Numbered from the stretch's first letter, positions 46,206 through 54,663 are shown. The stretch is DNA of 64,000 bases from Desulfuromonadales bacterium (GCA_030145195.1 JAQYVY010000009.1:1-64000); one strand, 5' to 3'. Notes: generated from the sequence alone by a model not told the origin. Program-made: numbers and translations.

Positions 46206-49013
46206 ATGAACTTACCAACACGTATCGGCAAATACAGGGCAAAGATTAACGGCTACGGCAAGGAGAATCTAGCCGAAATTCTGTACGATCTTGGACAGGT
46301 GATCCCGCTGATTACCCGTCACCCTTGCTGCCGACTTTATCTCGAAGATTTGACTGGTGGAATTCTGAGTTGCGTTCTGGCTTCAGGCCACACCGAAAAG
46401 GTTGTCCAGCGGCATGTTTTTTCGTTAACAGACCAAGATTACCTGATCTCACAAGTATATATAACGCAAGAAGATGCTGAGATTGCGGATGCCACGCTAC
46501 TGTCGCCTCAGGCCCAGCTGCTGGCGGAGGATTTTGGTGTCGTGTCTTCGACCCAGCTCCCGCTTGTGCACAATGGCCGCTCTATCGGGGTCATCTGTAT
46601 CGATAGTGCTCGTCCGGGACTGTTGCTTGATGAAGAGTGCCGTCAAGTGCTACGCGAATTCATGGCAGACATAGTTCCAATTCTTGACCAGGCACGAAAG
46701 TATCATCAACAAATTGTTATGGCGCGTCGGATCGATGGCTCGAAGAAGACCGAGGCTGCCCGTACCATGGTTCGTTCGGCGGTGCGCCTGATTGACAAAC
46801 TTTCTCTGGCTTCTGTGTTGATCCCTTCCCGTCTTGGTGCCGGTGGTAACGAACAGGGCTTGCAGGTTTTGGCTTCCTGTGCCCAGGACCGAAAAATACA
46901 GCGTCTCTACGAAGACGAGAAGTTGATCGATCTTAGCTCGGGGAAATCACTTTTGTCGCATTACATCAGTGCCGATGGCGTAATTACCGACGAAGCCATG
47001 CTGCAACCGCTCTACTTTCCAAGCCTCAAGGCGCAATCGTTGCAAAAACGTTACCTCACCGACGAGATCGGCTTGACCTCGCTTTTCGTCGTGCCACGTT
47101 ATGATAGTCGAACCCGTCGGGTAACCTGTCTGGTCAATTATTTTACCAGTGAACCTTACCGTTTCAGCGCATTCGAGCGTGGACTGCTCGAAGCGCACGC
47201 AGAGATGGCTGAGCGCGTCATTCAGGAAATTGGTGACGAACATATGGAAATCCAGGTTCTTTCCGAAATCAACGATCTCCTTCAGGAGGGGTTTGAAGGC
47301 ATCCAGACCTTTCTGAATCGCGTCCTTGCCAAGGCGACGGAATTGATTGGAGCTGATACCGGAAGTATCGCCCTGGCACGGGAGCAAAATGGTGAGCCGT
47401 GGCTTGTTATCGAGGAGGAAGACGGCACTCTGGTTGGTGCCAAAAGCAAAGAGTGGTTGAAGAAGAATATCCCCCCTATGAAGATCGGTCGCGGTGAATT
47501 GTCACGTGCAGAGCGTAGCCTGACTGGTTATGCCGCAGCCCTGCGTAAGCCGGTGATAGTCGATGATACGGATCAGGAAATGTCCGCTGAGGGGTTTTAT
47601 CGGCAGGTCACCAAGCTGATTCGTAGTGAAATCGCCGTGCCGGTAACGGTTTCAGGGAAGGTTTTGGCAGTGGTCTGCCTGAGCAGTCAGACACCACGCT
47701 ACTTCACCGATGAACACCAGCGCATTTTACAGATTATTGTGCAGATGATCGCCCGGCACCTGGCGGGGTTACTACAGATTGAGCGGCTGACTTCCGAGGT
47801 GCAGCGCTTACAGACAGATGTCACCTATCGGGATCCAAAAATCTCGTCATATCGTTTGGGTAACATCATCGGCAATTCGACCAAAGCCCAGGAACTTATC
47901 TCGACGATTGAGACGCTCTCTCCGCCTCTGTTCCGGCGCATTCTCCTGTGGCAGCAAGCGGATCTGCGCGAAACGGTCCTTGGCTTACCGACCGTCTTGA
48001 TTACCGGGGATACCGGCAGTGGCAAGGAATTTCTCTTTAACAATATCTATAGCCGATTGAATGAAATGTATCGGGCCAGAGTCGGAACGACTGGAGAATT
48101 GCCAGTCACCAAGACCAATATTGCGGCCTACAGCGGTGAGCTGACTTACTCGGAACTTTTTGGTCACAAGCGCGGGGCGTTTACCGGTGCCCATGCTGAC
48201 CGGCATGGGATTATCGAGGAGGCCAGCGGCGGCGTGGTCTTTCTCGACGAGATAGGTGATGCCGACCCGAAGACTCAAGTGCAGCTGTTGCGTTTCCTCG
48301 ACAATGGTGGTTTTGTTCGTCTCGGTGAGAATCAGACTCGCTTTGCGCGGGTATTGCTGGTCGCTGCCACCAACCAGAATATGCCGCGTTTGATCGCAGA
48401 AGGACGTTTCCGCGCCGATCTCTATCACCGCCTTTCAGAGTTGACTATTACGGTGCCGTCGCTCAATGAACGCCGGGAGGATATCCCCGATTTGGCAATC
48501 CATTTTTTGGGTCAACTCTACCGGATTTATCGTTTGGCTGACGAGCCAGCCGATCAAGTCCCCGCGATCAGCTCTGAGGCACAAAAGCTTCTTGCCCAGC
48601 ATGACTATACGGGCAACATTCGAGAGTTGCGCTCGATCCTACTGCGGGCGCTACTGTTTCGCCAAGGGCCAGTCATTTCAGGTGACGATCTCGGTCGGGC
48701 TCTTGCCTCTGGTCAACCACCGGTTGTTCTTAAGGAGCCGGATCCGGATCCGGATCCTGTAAGGCGTATTCAGTCTGCCCTTCAAGCGGGGGAGGGTGAT
48801 TTCTGGGGCCTGGTTCACAAGCCGTTTGCCGACAACCAGATGACTCGCGATACGGTGCGAGCGTTAATTGAGACAGCCCGTCGCGCTGGGGCCAGGAACA
48901 TGCCTGATATTGCGTTTGCCCTTAAGGCCTGCAATCCTCACAGCCAGGACAGCGATGAACAACGCAGGTTCTATAAATTCAAAAACTTCCTTTATAAAAC
49001 CATTAAAATGTAA
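46206..49013 (+). CDS. GAF-domain AAA+ protein of the sigma-54 activator type, without a Fis-type HTH
   Basis: 935 residues. The N-terminal 520 residues contain two or three GAF-like sensor domains, the first with 'PLVHNGRSIGVICIDSA' and another with 'VPVTVSGKVLAVVCLSS'. The AAA+ domain follows: Walker A 'GDTGSGKE' (about 601), 'RGAFTGA' (about 656), Walker B 'VVFLDEIG', 'RADLYHRL' arginine-finger region. The C-terminal 130 residues have no N-x-x-x-A-A-x-x-L-G Fis helix-turn-helix, so DNA targeting is unclear. A (GATCCG)3 run encodes the linker 'PDPDPDP' near 48740. ATG 46206 with AAGGAGAAG is chosen over GTG 46182. It precedes a sensor kinase and an NtrC regulator in the same direction. Confidence 0.85.
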   Translation: MNLPTRIGKYRAKINGYGKENLAEILYDLGQVIPLITRHPCCRLYLEDLTGGILSCVLASGHTEKVVQRHVFSLTDQDYLISQVYITQEDAEIADATLLSPQAQLLAEDFGVVSSTQLPLVHNGRSIGVICIDSARPGLLLDEECRQVLREFMADIVPILDQARKYHQQIVMARRIDGSKKTEAARTMVRSAVRLIDKLSLASVLIPSRLGAGGNEQGLQVLASCAQDRKIQRLYEDEKLIDLSSGKSLLSHYISADGVITDEAMLQPLYFPSLKAQSLQKRYLTDEIGLTSLFVVPRYDSRTRRVTCLVNYFTSEPYRFSAFERGLLEAHAEMAERVIQEIGDEHMEIQVLSEINDLLQEGFEGIQTFLNRVLAKATELIGADTGSIALAREQNGEPWLVIEEEDGTLVGAKSKEWLKKNIPPMKIGRGELSRAERSLTGYAAALRKPVIVDDTDQEMSAEGFYRQVTKLIRSEIAVPVTVSGKVLAVVCLSSQTPRYFTDEHQRILQIIVQMIARHLAGLLQIERLTSEVQRLQTDVTYRDPKISSYRLGNIIGNSTKAQELISTIETLSPPLFRRILLWQQADLRETVLGLPTVLITGDTGSGKEFLFNNIYSRLNEMYRARVGTTGELPVTKTNIAAYSGELTYSELFGHKRGAFTGAHADRHGIIEEASGGVVFLDEIGDADPKTQVQLLRFLDNGGFVRLGENQTRFARVLLVAATNQNMPRLIAEGRFRADLYHRLSELTITVPSLNERREDIPDLAIHFLGQLYRIYRLADEPADQVPAISSEAQKLLAQHDYTGNIRELRSILLRALLFRQGPVISGDDLGRALASGQPPVVLKEPDPDPDPVRRIQSALQAGEGDFWGLVHKPFADNQMTRDTVRALIETARRAGARNMPDIAFALKACNPHSQDSDEQRRFYKFKNFLYKTIKM

Positions 49014-49046
49014 ACCCTCCTAGCTAGCGGATTCACCGCATTGAAC

Positions 49047-49076
49047 TTGACACCAGAGGCTTTCGAGTTGTATTAA
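49047..49076 (+). promoter_or_regulatory. Candidate sigma-70 promoter of the sensor kinase gene
   Basis: Consensus TTGACA (49047-49052) and TATTAA (49071-49076) are 18 bases apart in the 349-base gap 49014-49362. The predicted start near 49083 gives an unusually long leader of about 280 bases. Confidence 0.5.
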
Positions 49077-49279
49077 TTAAATGTGATTAGCTTTTATTAA
49101 GTAGTCAGAAGTGCCCCCTCCCCTTCGCGAGGAAGGCCACGGCAAGCCATAAATCCTGACCTTGGGATCTGTGAGTATAGGGCGGGTTTTTAGAGTGTAA
49201 GTGCCAGAAAGGTTCCTTCGATTCAGTGGCTTGCACTAGTTGTCGTTGCTAACGTACGCCTTCAGGTTGAAGCCAGACA

Positions 49280-49338
49280 ACCGGGTTGCCGGGGTGAGCC
49301 CGGTGGTGCCGGATTCCTTCCCTAACACCCGGTTTTTT
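49280..49338 (+). promoter_or_regulatory. Attenuator-like alternative hairpins before the sensor kinase
   Basis: ACCGGG at 49280-49285 can pair with CCCGGT at 49299-49304, while the sequence from 49299 can instead pair with CACCCGG at 49326-49332, which is followed by a six-T run (49333-49338). The two pairings exclude each other: one frees, one forms a terminator. A short frame ATG 49340 encoding MRWVDWLL ends by overlapping the kinase ATG. Confidence 0.5.
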
Positions 49339-49362
49339 AATGCGATGGGTGGATTGGTTGTT

Positions 49363-51006
49363 ATGACATTATTCAAGTCGTTCAGTCAAAGTCTGGTCAG
49401 TAAGTTCACCTTCCGAACTGGTTTTGTTCTGTTGGTAACGGTCTCTCTGTTTGCCACTTTCAACATCAGCACACTTAAGGAGCTTTTTCTGCAGGAGGCC
49501 AAGGATGACATTGAAACTGTCAGTGAAATCATCCTGCATACAACGCACTTTCAGATGTTGGAGGACAACCGGCTTCGAGTCTACGAGATGATGGAGGCAG
49601 TCAGTTCACATGAAAAAATAGATCGGATTCGACTCTTCAGTACTAAAGGGCAGGTCCATTTTTCCACCGACCCGGAAGAAATTGGCAAAGCGATGGAAGA
49701 AGTCAAAACAGAAAGTCAGGACTGTGATAATGAAATATTTTTCCCCGAGGAGCTTCCCCTTGAAGACAGCAGGAGGATTTTTCATAACGCTCAGGGCGAG
49801 GAGATGCTTAGCGTTACCACGGCTATTTACAACAGACCGAGCTGCCATACGGCAGCCTGCCATGTACACTCGCCGGATACCAAGATTCTCGGTTTTCTTG
49901 AGGTGCAAGGGTCTCTGGCTAAAATCGGGGTTCAGGCGAGCGCTTATCGCAACAGTATTGCAACCTTTGGCGTTACTCTGCTGTTGATTGTTATCATTTG
50001 TTTGAGTTGGATGACACAAAGCATGGTCATTCATCCGGTCTCTGATCTTCTGATGCATGCCCGCAAGGTCTCGAATATGGAACTTGACAGTCATTTGCAG
50101 ATGAAGTCAAACGATGAAATCGGAGAGCTCTCCGAGGCGTTCAATGACATGACTGTAAGATTAAAGGAGACGCGCGACGAATATCGCGAATTAACCGAAA
50201 CGCTGGAAGCAAAAGTTCTTGAGCGGACAGAAGAGATTGCCCAGGTTAGCGATCAATTGGTGCGATCAGAAAAGTTGGCCTCGCTCGGACAACTGGTTGC
50301 CGGTATTGCGCATGAGATCAACAACCCCCTGACCGGGATTCTGATGTTTGCCAACATGTTTGCCAAAGATCAGAGGCTTGACGATAGTCAGCGCGAAGAT
50401 GCCTTAACGATTGTTCATGAAACAAACCGCTGCGCCGATATTGTCAAACGGCTCCTTGATTTTTCCCGGACATCAATCCCCGACAAACGGCTCAGATCCT
50501 TGTCAAAGATCATGGAGAGTACTTTGGCCATGGTGACACACCATGCGGCTGTCAACGATGTCAATATTGTGCGCCATTATGGAGCAGCCCTCCCGGAGAT
50601 TGAAGTTGATCCAACCCAGATTGAGCAAGTTTTCATAAATCTACTGGTCAACGCCTGCCACGCTATGCCGCTGGGTGGGAGCCTGACTGTTGATATGCGT
50701 GCGGATTTAAGGCGTGATCTGTTAATCACCTCGATCGAGGACACCGGATCAGGAATTTCTGAAGAAAACATGAGTCGGGTTTTTGACCCGTTCTTTACGA
50801 CCAAAAACCAAGATTTGGATGGGGTTGTCGGGACGGGCCTCGGTCTGTCGGTGTCCTATGGCATCATACAAAATCATGGTGGGCTAATTTTGGTGCAAAG
50901 TGTCCTTGGCCGAGGGACGACCTTTACCATTGAACTTCCGATATCGTCGTTAATGCGTACTGCCGAGGAGAAGACTCCACCTGAAAACAATGTATCGACA
51001 GCATAG
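49363..51006 (+). CDS. Membrane sensor histidine kinase with a CX4CH periplasmic motif
   Basis: 547 residues: membrane helix (about 16-36), periplasmic sensor (37-205), second helix, HAMP (about 225-280), H-box 'GIAHEINNPLTG' with His317, then N-box 'FINLLVNACHAM', 'DTGSGI', 'DPFFTTK' and 'GTGLGLSVSYGI'. The sensor ends in 'SCHTAACH', a CX4CH motif (Cys161, Cys166, His167) able to hold a c-type haem or metal. The orphan sensor at 57084 has the same motif plus CXXCH, which is lost here ('QDCDNEI'). ATG 49363 follows GGTGGA; GTG-free ATG 49345 is also possible. The partner regulator follows 123 bases later. Confidence 0.88.
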   Translation: MTLFKSFSQSLVSKFTFRTGFVLLVTVSLFATFNISTLKELFLQEAKDDIETVSEIILHTTHFQMLEDNRLRVYEMMEAVSSHEKIDRIRLFSTKGQVHFSTDPEEIGKAMEEVKTESQDCDNEIFFPEELPLEDSRRIFHNAQGEEMLSVTTAIYNRPSCHTAACHVHSPDTKILGFLEVQGSLAKIGVQASAYRNSIATFGVTLLLIVIICLSWMTQSMVIHPVSDLLMHARKVSNMELDSHLQMKSNDEIGELSEAFNDMTVRLKETRDEYRELTETLEAKVLERTEEIAQVSDQLVRSEKLASLGQLVAGIAHEINNPLTGILMFANMFAKDQRLDDSQREDALTIVHETNRCADIVKRLLDFSRTSIPDKRLRSLSKIMESTLAMVTHHAAVNDVNIVRHYGAALPEIEVDPTQIEQVFINLLVNACHAMPLGGSLTVDMRADLRRDLLITSIEDTGSGISEENMSRVFDPFFTTKNQDLDGVVGTGLGLSVSYGIIQNHGGLILVQSVLGRGTTFTIELPISSLMRTAEEKTPPENNVSTA

Positions 51007-51129
51007 GTTTTTTGAACCCAAAAAGCTGTTTAGGAACCGTCAGCATGTTGGCGTGACCATGTCCAAAGAAGGGCGGAGCTGGCCTTCCGTGAGGACATCC
51101 AAGATTTATACGAGCGACAAGAGGTTATT

Positions 51130-52551
51130 ATGAATATTGAATTTGATCGAATTCTGATTGCTGATGACGATGCCGTCATCCGTGAGGGTTTGCGACGCAT
51201 TCTCTCGGCAGAAGGATATGAAGTTGAAACAGTCAGCAACGGACGCGCGGCGTTAGAGCGTCTGGAACAGAAAAGGTTCAAGTTGCTGGTGACTGATTTG
51301 AAAATGCCTGGAATGAGTGGTCTTGAAGTCTTGAAGTCACTACGTACCTGCCAGCCAGAATTGCCGGTGGTGCTGATTACCGGATATGCGGCAATTGATA
51401 ATGCGGTTGAGGCGATGAAAAATGGTGCGACGGATTACCTGTCCAAACCGTTTGACAACGAGGAAATTATCAGCAAAGTCAAGAATGCCATGGAATCCAG
51501 AGCTGTATTGATTGATGACATTTGCCTCTACCGAGAGATGAACGAGACCCAAGGTTTTGAGAGCCTGCTTGGTGACAGTCGTGAAATGAAGCGACTTTAC
51601 CAGCGCATAATGCAGGTGGCTCCAACTGACAGTACCGTACTGATCAGTGGTGAAAGTGGCACCGGGAAAGAGCTGGTCGCTCGCGCCATTCATGCCCACA
51701 GCCCGCGACGCTCGCAACCTTTTGTTGTGATTGATTGTACTGCTCTCGCCGAAACGTTGCTGGAAAGTGAACTGTTTGGCCATGTCAAGGGCTCCTTTAC
51801 TGGCGCAAGCCAGACTAAACGCGGACTATTTGAGGTTGCTGAGGGCGGCACGTTGTTTCTTGACGAGGTCGGCAATATCAGTTTGGGGACTCAGGCCAAA
51901 CTGCTACGTGTTCTTCAGGAGCGCGTTGTCACTCCAATCGGTGGCACCAAACCGATCCCCATTAATATTCGCCTGGTTGGTGCCACCAATGCGAACCTGA
52001 TGGAAATGGTCAGGGAAGGAACTTTCCGCGAGGATCTGTTCTTTCGCCTTAACATCATTCCGATTGAACTGCCCCCTCTGAGAGATCGCAAAGGCGACTT
52101 GATGTTGCTGGCGAGCCTTTTTCTTAAACGGTTCGCCGAGGAGAATGGAAAGGAGATTCGAGGCTTCAGTCCAGACGTGATTGAGCAATTGGAACGTCAC
52201 CATTTCCCCGGCAATGTTCGTGAACTGGAAAATATCATCGAGCGAGCGGTGGTTCTCTCCCTCTCGGATCTTCTTCAATGTCAAGATCTGGAAATGCCGG
52301 GTGGCGATCACACCACAGCCTTATCGCTCGACGAAAATGTCCCTCTTGATGCCAACGAATTGAAAGAGCGCAAGCGGTTGCTCCGTGAAGAGGCTGTTGT
52401 GCCATTGGAACGGGCTTTTTTGTTGAGCGCTCTCGACCGCAACGATTGGAATATCACCAGAGCCGCAGAAGAGGTTGGTATGCAGCGGCCCAATTTCCAG
52501 GCCATGCTCAAAAAACAAGGGATCAGCATTCGCTCACGAGTGACTGAGTAG
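51130..52551 (+). CDS. NtrC-type sigma-54-dependent response regulator
   Basis: 473 residues. Receiver with phospho-acceptor Asp56 ('LLVTDLKMPGMSG') and 'LSKPFD' Lys; AAA+ domain with Walker A 'GESGTGKELV', 'KGSFTGA' (Ser in place of the first Ala of GAFTGA), Walker B 'TLFLDEVG'; Fis-type HTH at the C-terminus 'NITRAAEEVGMQRPNFQAML'. It activates sigma-54 promoters when phosphorylated, here almost surely by the preceding kinase. A sigma-54 promoter candidate and inverted repeats lie immediately downstream, before the respiratory operon, which is thus the likely target. Confidence 0.95.
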   Translation: MNIEFDRILIADDDAVIREGLRRILSAEGYEVETVSNGRAALERLEQKRFKLLVTDLKMPGMSGLEVLKSLRTCQPELPVVLITGYAAIDNAVEAMKNGATDYLSKPFDNEEIISKVKNAMESRAVLIDDICLYREMNETQGFESLLGDSREMKRLYQRIMQVAPTDSTVLISGESGTGKELVARAIHAHSPRRSQPFVVIDCTALAETLLESELFGHVKGSFTGASQTKRGLFEVAEGGTLFLDEVGNISLGTQAKLLRVLQERVVTPIGGTKPIPINIRLVGATNANLMEMVREGTFREDLFFRLNIIPIELPPLRDRKGDLMLLASLFLKRFAEENGKEIRGFSPDVIEQLERHHFPGNVRELENIIERAVVLSLSDLLQCQDLEMPGGDHTTALSLDENVPLDANELKERKRLLREEAVVPLERAFLLSALDRNDWNITRAAEEVGMQRPNFQAMLKKQGISIRSRVTE

Positions 52552-52635
52552 GTGAGGGGCAGTCTTGTCCCCGTTTAGACGCTCTCTCGGGAGCTATTCA
52601 ACAAACTTATTAAGAAAAATATATTAAATAATCAC

Positions 52636-52656
52636 CTGTATATTTGCTCTATACAG
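52636..52656. promoter_or_regulatory. Inverted repeat CTGTATA-N7-TATACAG, candidate activator site
   Basis: A perfect 7-bp inverted repeat about 200 bases upstream of the sigma-54 promoter candidate, a normal distance for an NtrC-type upstream activating site. It lies in a very AT-rich 378-base gap (52552-52929). Confidence 0.5.
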
Positions 52657-52737
52657 CCCTTTCTCAGCAAGAAATCCGTTAAATTTCAAGTATTTACTGT
52701 CTAATTCAGACGATCCTCACCTGCTAATTTATTTTAT

Positions 52738-52760
52738 AACGTATATTTTTTATATACGTT
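52738..52760. promoter_or_regulatory. Inverted repeat AACGTATAT-N5-ATATACGTT, candidate activator site
   Basis: A perfect 9-bp inverted repeat about 95 bases upstream of the sigma-54 promoter candidate. Together with the 52636 repeat it forms a spaced pair suited to an oligomeric activator; it could also be a bent or melted AT element. Confidence 0.5.
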
Positions 52761-52853
52761 TCTGTCTTCTATGTGGATGGCTGATCTTTTTCGCCCTAAT
52801 AAATAACTATAAAAAACAGTAACTTAAGTAAATAGGTAAAAAATTATTAATAA

Positions 52854-52869
52854 TGGTATAGCTGATGCA
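52854..52869 (+). promoter_or_regulatory. Candidate sigma-54 (-24/-12) promoter of the respiratory operon
   Basis: TGGTATAGCTGATGCA has GG and GC exactly 10 bases apart, as sigma-54 promoters require, and matches consensus TGGCAC-N5-TTGCA at most key positions. The start of the first operon gene is about 50 bases downstream of the expected transcript start. Confidence 0.55.
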
Positions 52870-52929
52870 ACGCACCTACAGCAAGAGCAAAGGACAAAGT
52901 ATTTAAGGAACATAGGTAAGGAGGTTGTT

Positions 52930-53154
52930 ATGAAGACAATGAGAATGTTGATGACAATGGTAGTTGGTACTGCTTCAGCTGCTTTCGCAGCAACGGGGAC
53001 ACACGGTGAGGATACAGGTGTTTTGGCCTATTTTTTTGTCGGGTTTTTCGCCTTGATTATTGTGACCCAGTTGGTGCCAGCGCTAATCCTTTTTTTTGGG
53101 ATGATAAAGGGGGTGTTTTATCGCCCGGAAAAAACTTCTGTGAAAGTTGACTAA
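52930..53154 (+). CDS. Small membrane protein A of the respiratory operon
   Basis: 74 residues: a signal-like N-terminus (to about 20, SAAFAA), then one long hydrophobic helix 'GVLAYFFVGFFALIIVTQLV' continuing 'PALILFFGMIKGV'. It is paralogous in pattern to the product at 53660 (same helix layout, same 'Q-L-x-P-x-x-x-L-x-x-G-x-x-K-G' core). AAGGAGG precedes ATG. First gene of the operon; probably a small accessory subunit. Confidence 0.75.
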   Translation: MKTMRMLMTMVVGTASAAFAATGTHGEDTGVLAYFFVGFFALIIVTQLVPALILFFGMIKGVFYRPEKTSVKVD

Positions 53155-53164
53155 ATGGGATTTG

Positions 53165-53185
53165 CTTCTGAATTGGATTCAGAGG
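53165..53185 (+). other. Intercistronic hairpin
   Basis: A 9-bp stem with a 3-base loop (core TCTGAAT-TGG-ATTCAGA) directly after the first operon gene. No T-tail, so more likely an mRNA stability or processing element than a terminator. Confidence 0.5.
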
Positions 53186-53212
53186 CGATCCGGCCTTGGG
53201 TAGGAGAAAAAA

Positions 53213-53626
53213 ATGACGATGCATATGCCAGGACTACTCATCGCAGACGAAGATCTGTTGACCAGAAAACGCATGGCTGATTTGTTCATCAATGCTGGTT
53301 ATCAGGTGACAGTGACAAACTCTGCTGCGGGGGTTCTTTATGGAATCTTAAAAAAGACAGCTCAAGTGGTCCTGTTGAGCACCCGGTTTGATCAATTGCT
53401 AGCGACAGAATTAATTCCGATTTTGAAGAAATGCAACCGCAACCTGACTATCATCCTGGTTGCCAGTGAACTACCGTTGGCACTGATACGCAATGCAAGG
53501 CGAGAGGGCATTTTTTATCATGCTCTCAAGCCTACCCGTCCGGGCGATGAAGAAGAGTTGAGAGAAGCTGTTAAATGCGCATTCGAAAAGGTAACGCAAA
53601 ATCATGTAGACGAGTGGCCGCAATAA
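53213..53626 (+). CDS. Pseudo-receiver protein lacking the phospho-acceptor Asp
   Basis: 137 residues with the full receiver pattern: acidic pocket Asp12-Glu13-Asp14, switch Ser85 and conserved Lys106-Pro107 ('HALKP'). The site of the phospho-acceptor Asp is Ser56 in 'VVLLSTRFD', so ordinary phosphorylation is not possible. It stands alone without output domain, between two small membrane protein genes. Likely a protein-contact module that links the complex to signalling; function is inference. GGAG precedes ATG 53213. Confidence 0.75.
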   Translation: MTMHMPGLLIADEDLLTRKRMADLFINAGYQVTVTNSAAGVLYGILKKTAQVVLLSTRFDQLLATELIPILKKCNRNLTIILVASELPLALIRNARREGIFYHALKPTRPGDEEELREAVKCAFEKVTQNHVDEWPQ

Positions 53627-53659
53627 AATTGTGGGCCCAAAAACTAAGTGGAGGAAATT

Positions 53660-53902
53660 ATGAAAAAGTTCAGAAGTTTATTAATGGGAATGTCGATGTT
53701 AATGATCATGGCTGATACGGCTCTTGCTGTGGATACCACCAAAACCTACTCCAGTGGGCTTCTGGTCGGTCTCTTCTTGGCCTTCTGTGCACTGGTTGTT
53801 GTCGTTCAATTGATGCCGACGATCATGCTTCTGATTGGTTTTGTCAAAGGACTGGTCAAGGGGACTAACAAACAGGCAAGTCGTTCTGCCAGCAGGAACT
53901 AA
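53660..53902 (+). CDS. Small membrane protein B of the respiratory operon
   Basis: 80 residues: signal-like N-terminus to about 22 (DTALAV), then one long helix 'GLLVGLFLAFCALVVVVQLM' with 'PTIMLLIGFVKGLVKG' and a basic tail. It resembles the product at 52930 and probably arose by duplication. ATG 53660 has GGAGG; GTG 53648 is in frame but lies on the ribosome site. Confidence 0.75.
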   Translation: MKKFRSLLMGMSMLMIMADTALAVDTTKTYSSGLLVGLFLAFCALVVVVQLMPTIMLLIGFVKGLVKGTNKQASRSASRN

Positions 53903-53907
53903 ATTTA

Positions 53908-53926
53908 CTCGGGTTTATGACCCGAG
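53908..53926 (+). other. Intercistronic hairpin
   Basis: Perfect 7-bp stem CTCGGGT-TTATG-ACCCGAG just after the second small membrane protein gene and before the next ribosome site. No T-tail. Confidence 0.55.
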
Positions 53927-53946
53927 GTACACAAAAGGAGGAGCAT

Positions 53947-54117
53947 ATGTTAGATCAAATCCTTGGAAATATAGTTGAAGTGCAAAGCGTTTATACGATG
54001 GTGGATTTCTATCAGTATATCAAAGGAATCGAATACCTCATCTGTGTCGCGTTCTTCATCGCTTTCCCGATGTATTTCAAATACGTGAACGAGGAAACCG
54101 GTGAGATCAACAAGTGA
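53947..54117 (+). CDS. Small single-helix membrane protein C of the respiratory operon
   Basis: 56 residues with one membrane helix 'GIEYLICVAFFIAFPMYF' and a short polar tail 'KYVNEETGEINK'. AAGGAGGAG lies just before ATG 53947. Size and shape resemble small assembly subunits of respiratory complexes (CcoQ-like in style only). No family recognised. Confidence 0.7.
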   Translation: MLDQILGNIVEVQSVYTMVDFYQYIKGIEYLICVAFFIAFPMYFKYVNEETGEINK

Positions 54118-54156
54118 GAATGCCATTTGGCACTCATCAGTAAAGGAGAGAGAATC

Positions 54157-54663
54157 ATGAGCGCGAAGCAAATCTTGACAACCTTGATGATGGCACTGGC
54201 ATTCGTTGCGACGGGCAGTATGGCCCAGGCCGCGGATATGCCAGATCAAGTGTCGATCGATACTATGGTCAAACTGTTCGATAGTGTCGAATTCGATCAT
54301 GCCATGCATACCGACCTGGGCGAGGATTGTTCAGTCTGTCATCACCACACAACCGGTACAGGTACAGCCGATAAGCGCTGCGTACGCTGTCATGCCGATA
54401 GCGAAGAATATGTCCCGGTCGGTTGTAGCTCCTGCCACGTTGCCGACCCGTTTTCTGCGGAAAATATCCAACAGAAAGAGTTGGATCTTTATCAGTTTCA
54501 TATTGACAAGCCTGGTTTGAAAGCCGCCTATCACTGGAATTGTATCGGTTGTCATGAGGAAATGGATGGACCGACAGATTGCCAGGATTGCCATGCCAGA
54601 ACGCCAGAGGGCGACGCATTTTATCACATCGATGCGACCGGTTCTTCGACGTCTGGTCACTGA
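54157..54663 (+). CDS. Pentahaem periplasmic cytochrome c
   Basis: 168 residues with signal peptide to about 25 (GSMAQAA) and five CXXCH motifs: CSVCH, CVRCH, CSSCH, CIGCH and CQDCH, with many further His for axial ligation (class III, cytochrome c3/c7-like). It is the likely electron acceptor or donor of the ferredoxin and NrfD-like proteins encoded next. AAAGGAG precedes ATG 54157. A small TGCCA-TT-TGGCA hairpin lies just upstream (54120-54135 region). Confidence 0.9.
   Translation: MSAKQILTTLMMALAFVATGSMAQAADMPDQVSIDTMVKLFDSVEFDHAMHTDLGEDCSVCHHHTTGTGTADKRCVRCHADSEEYVPVGCSSCHVADPFSAENIQQKELDLYQFHIDKPGLKAAYHWNCIGCHEEMDGPTDCQDCHARTPEGDAFYHIDATGSSTSGH

Noticed and set aside
49140-49300. c-di-GMP (GEMM) riboswitch before the sensor kinase
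   Set aside because: CCGGGTTGCCGG resembles the 3' end of some GEMM RNAs, but no GGCAAAC or ACGCAAAGCC lies upstream; only the attenuator pairing is supported.
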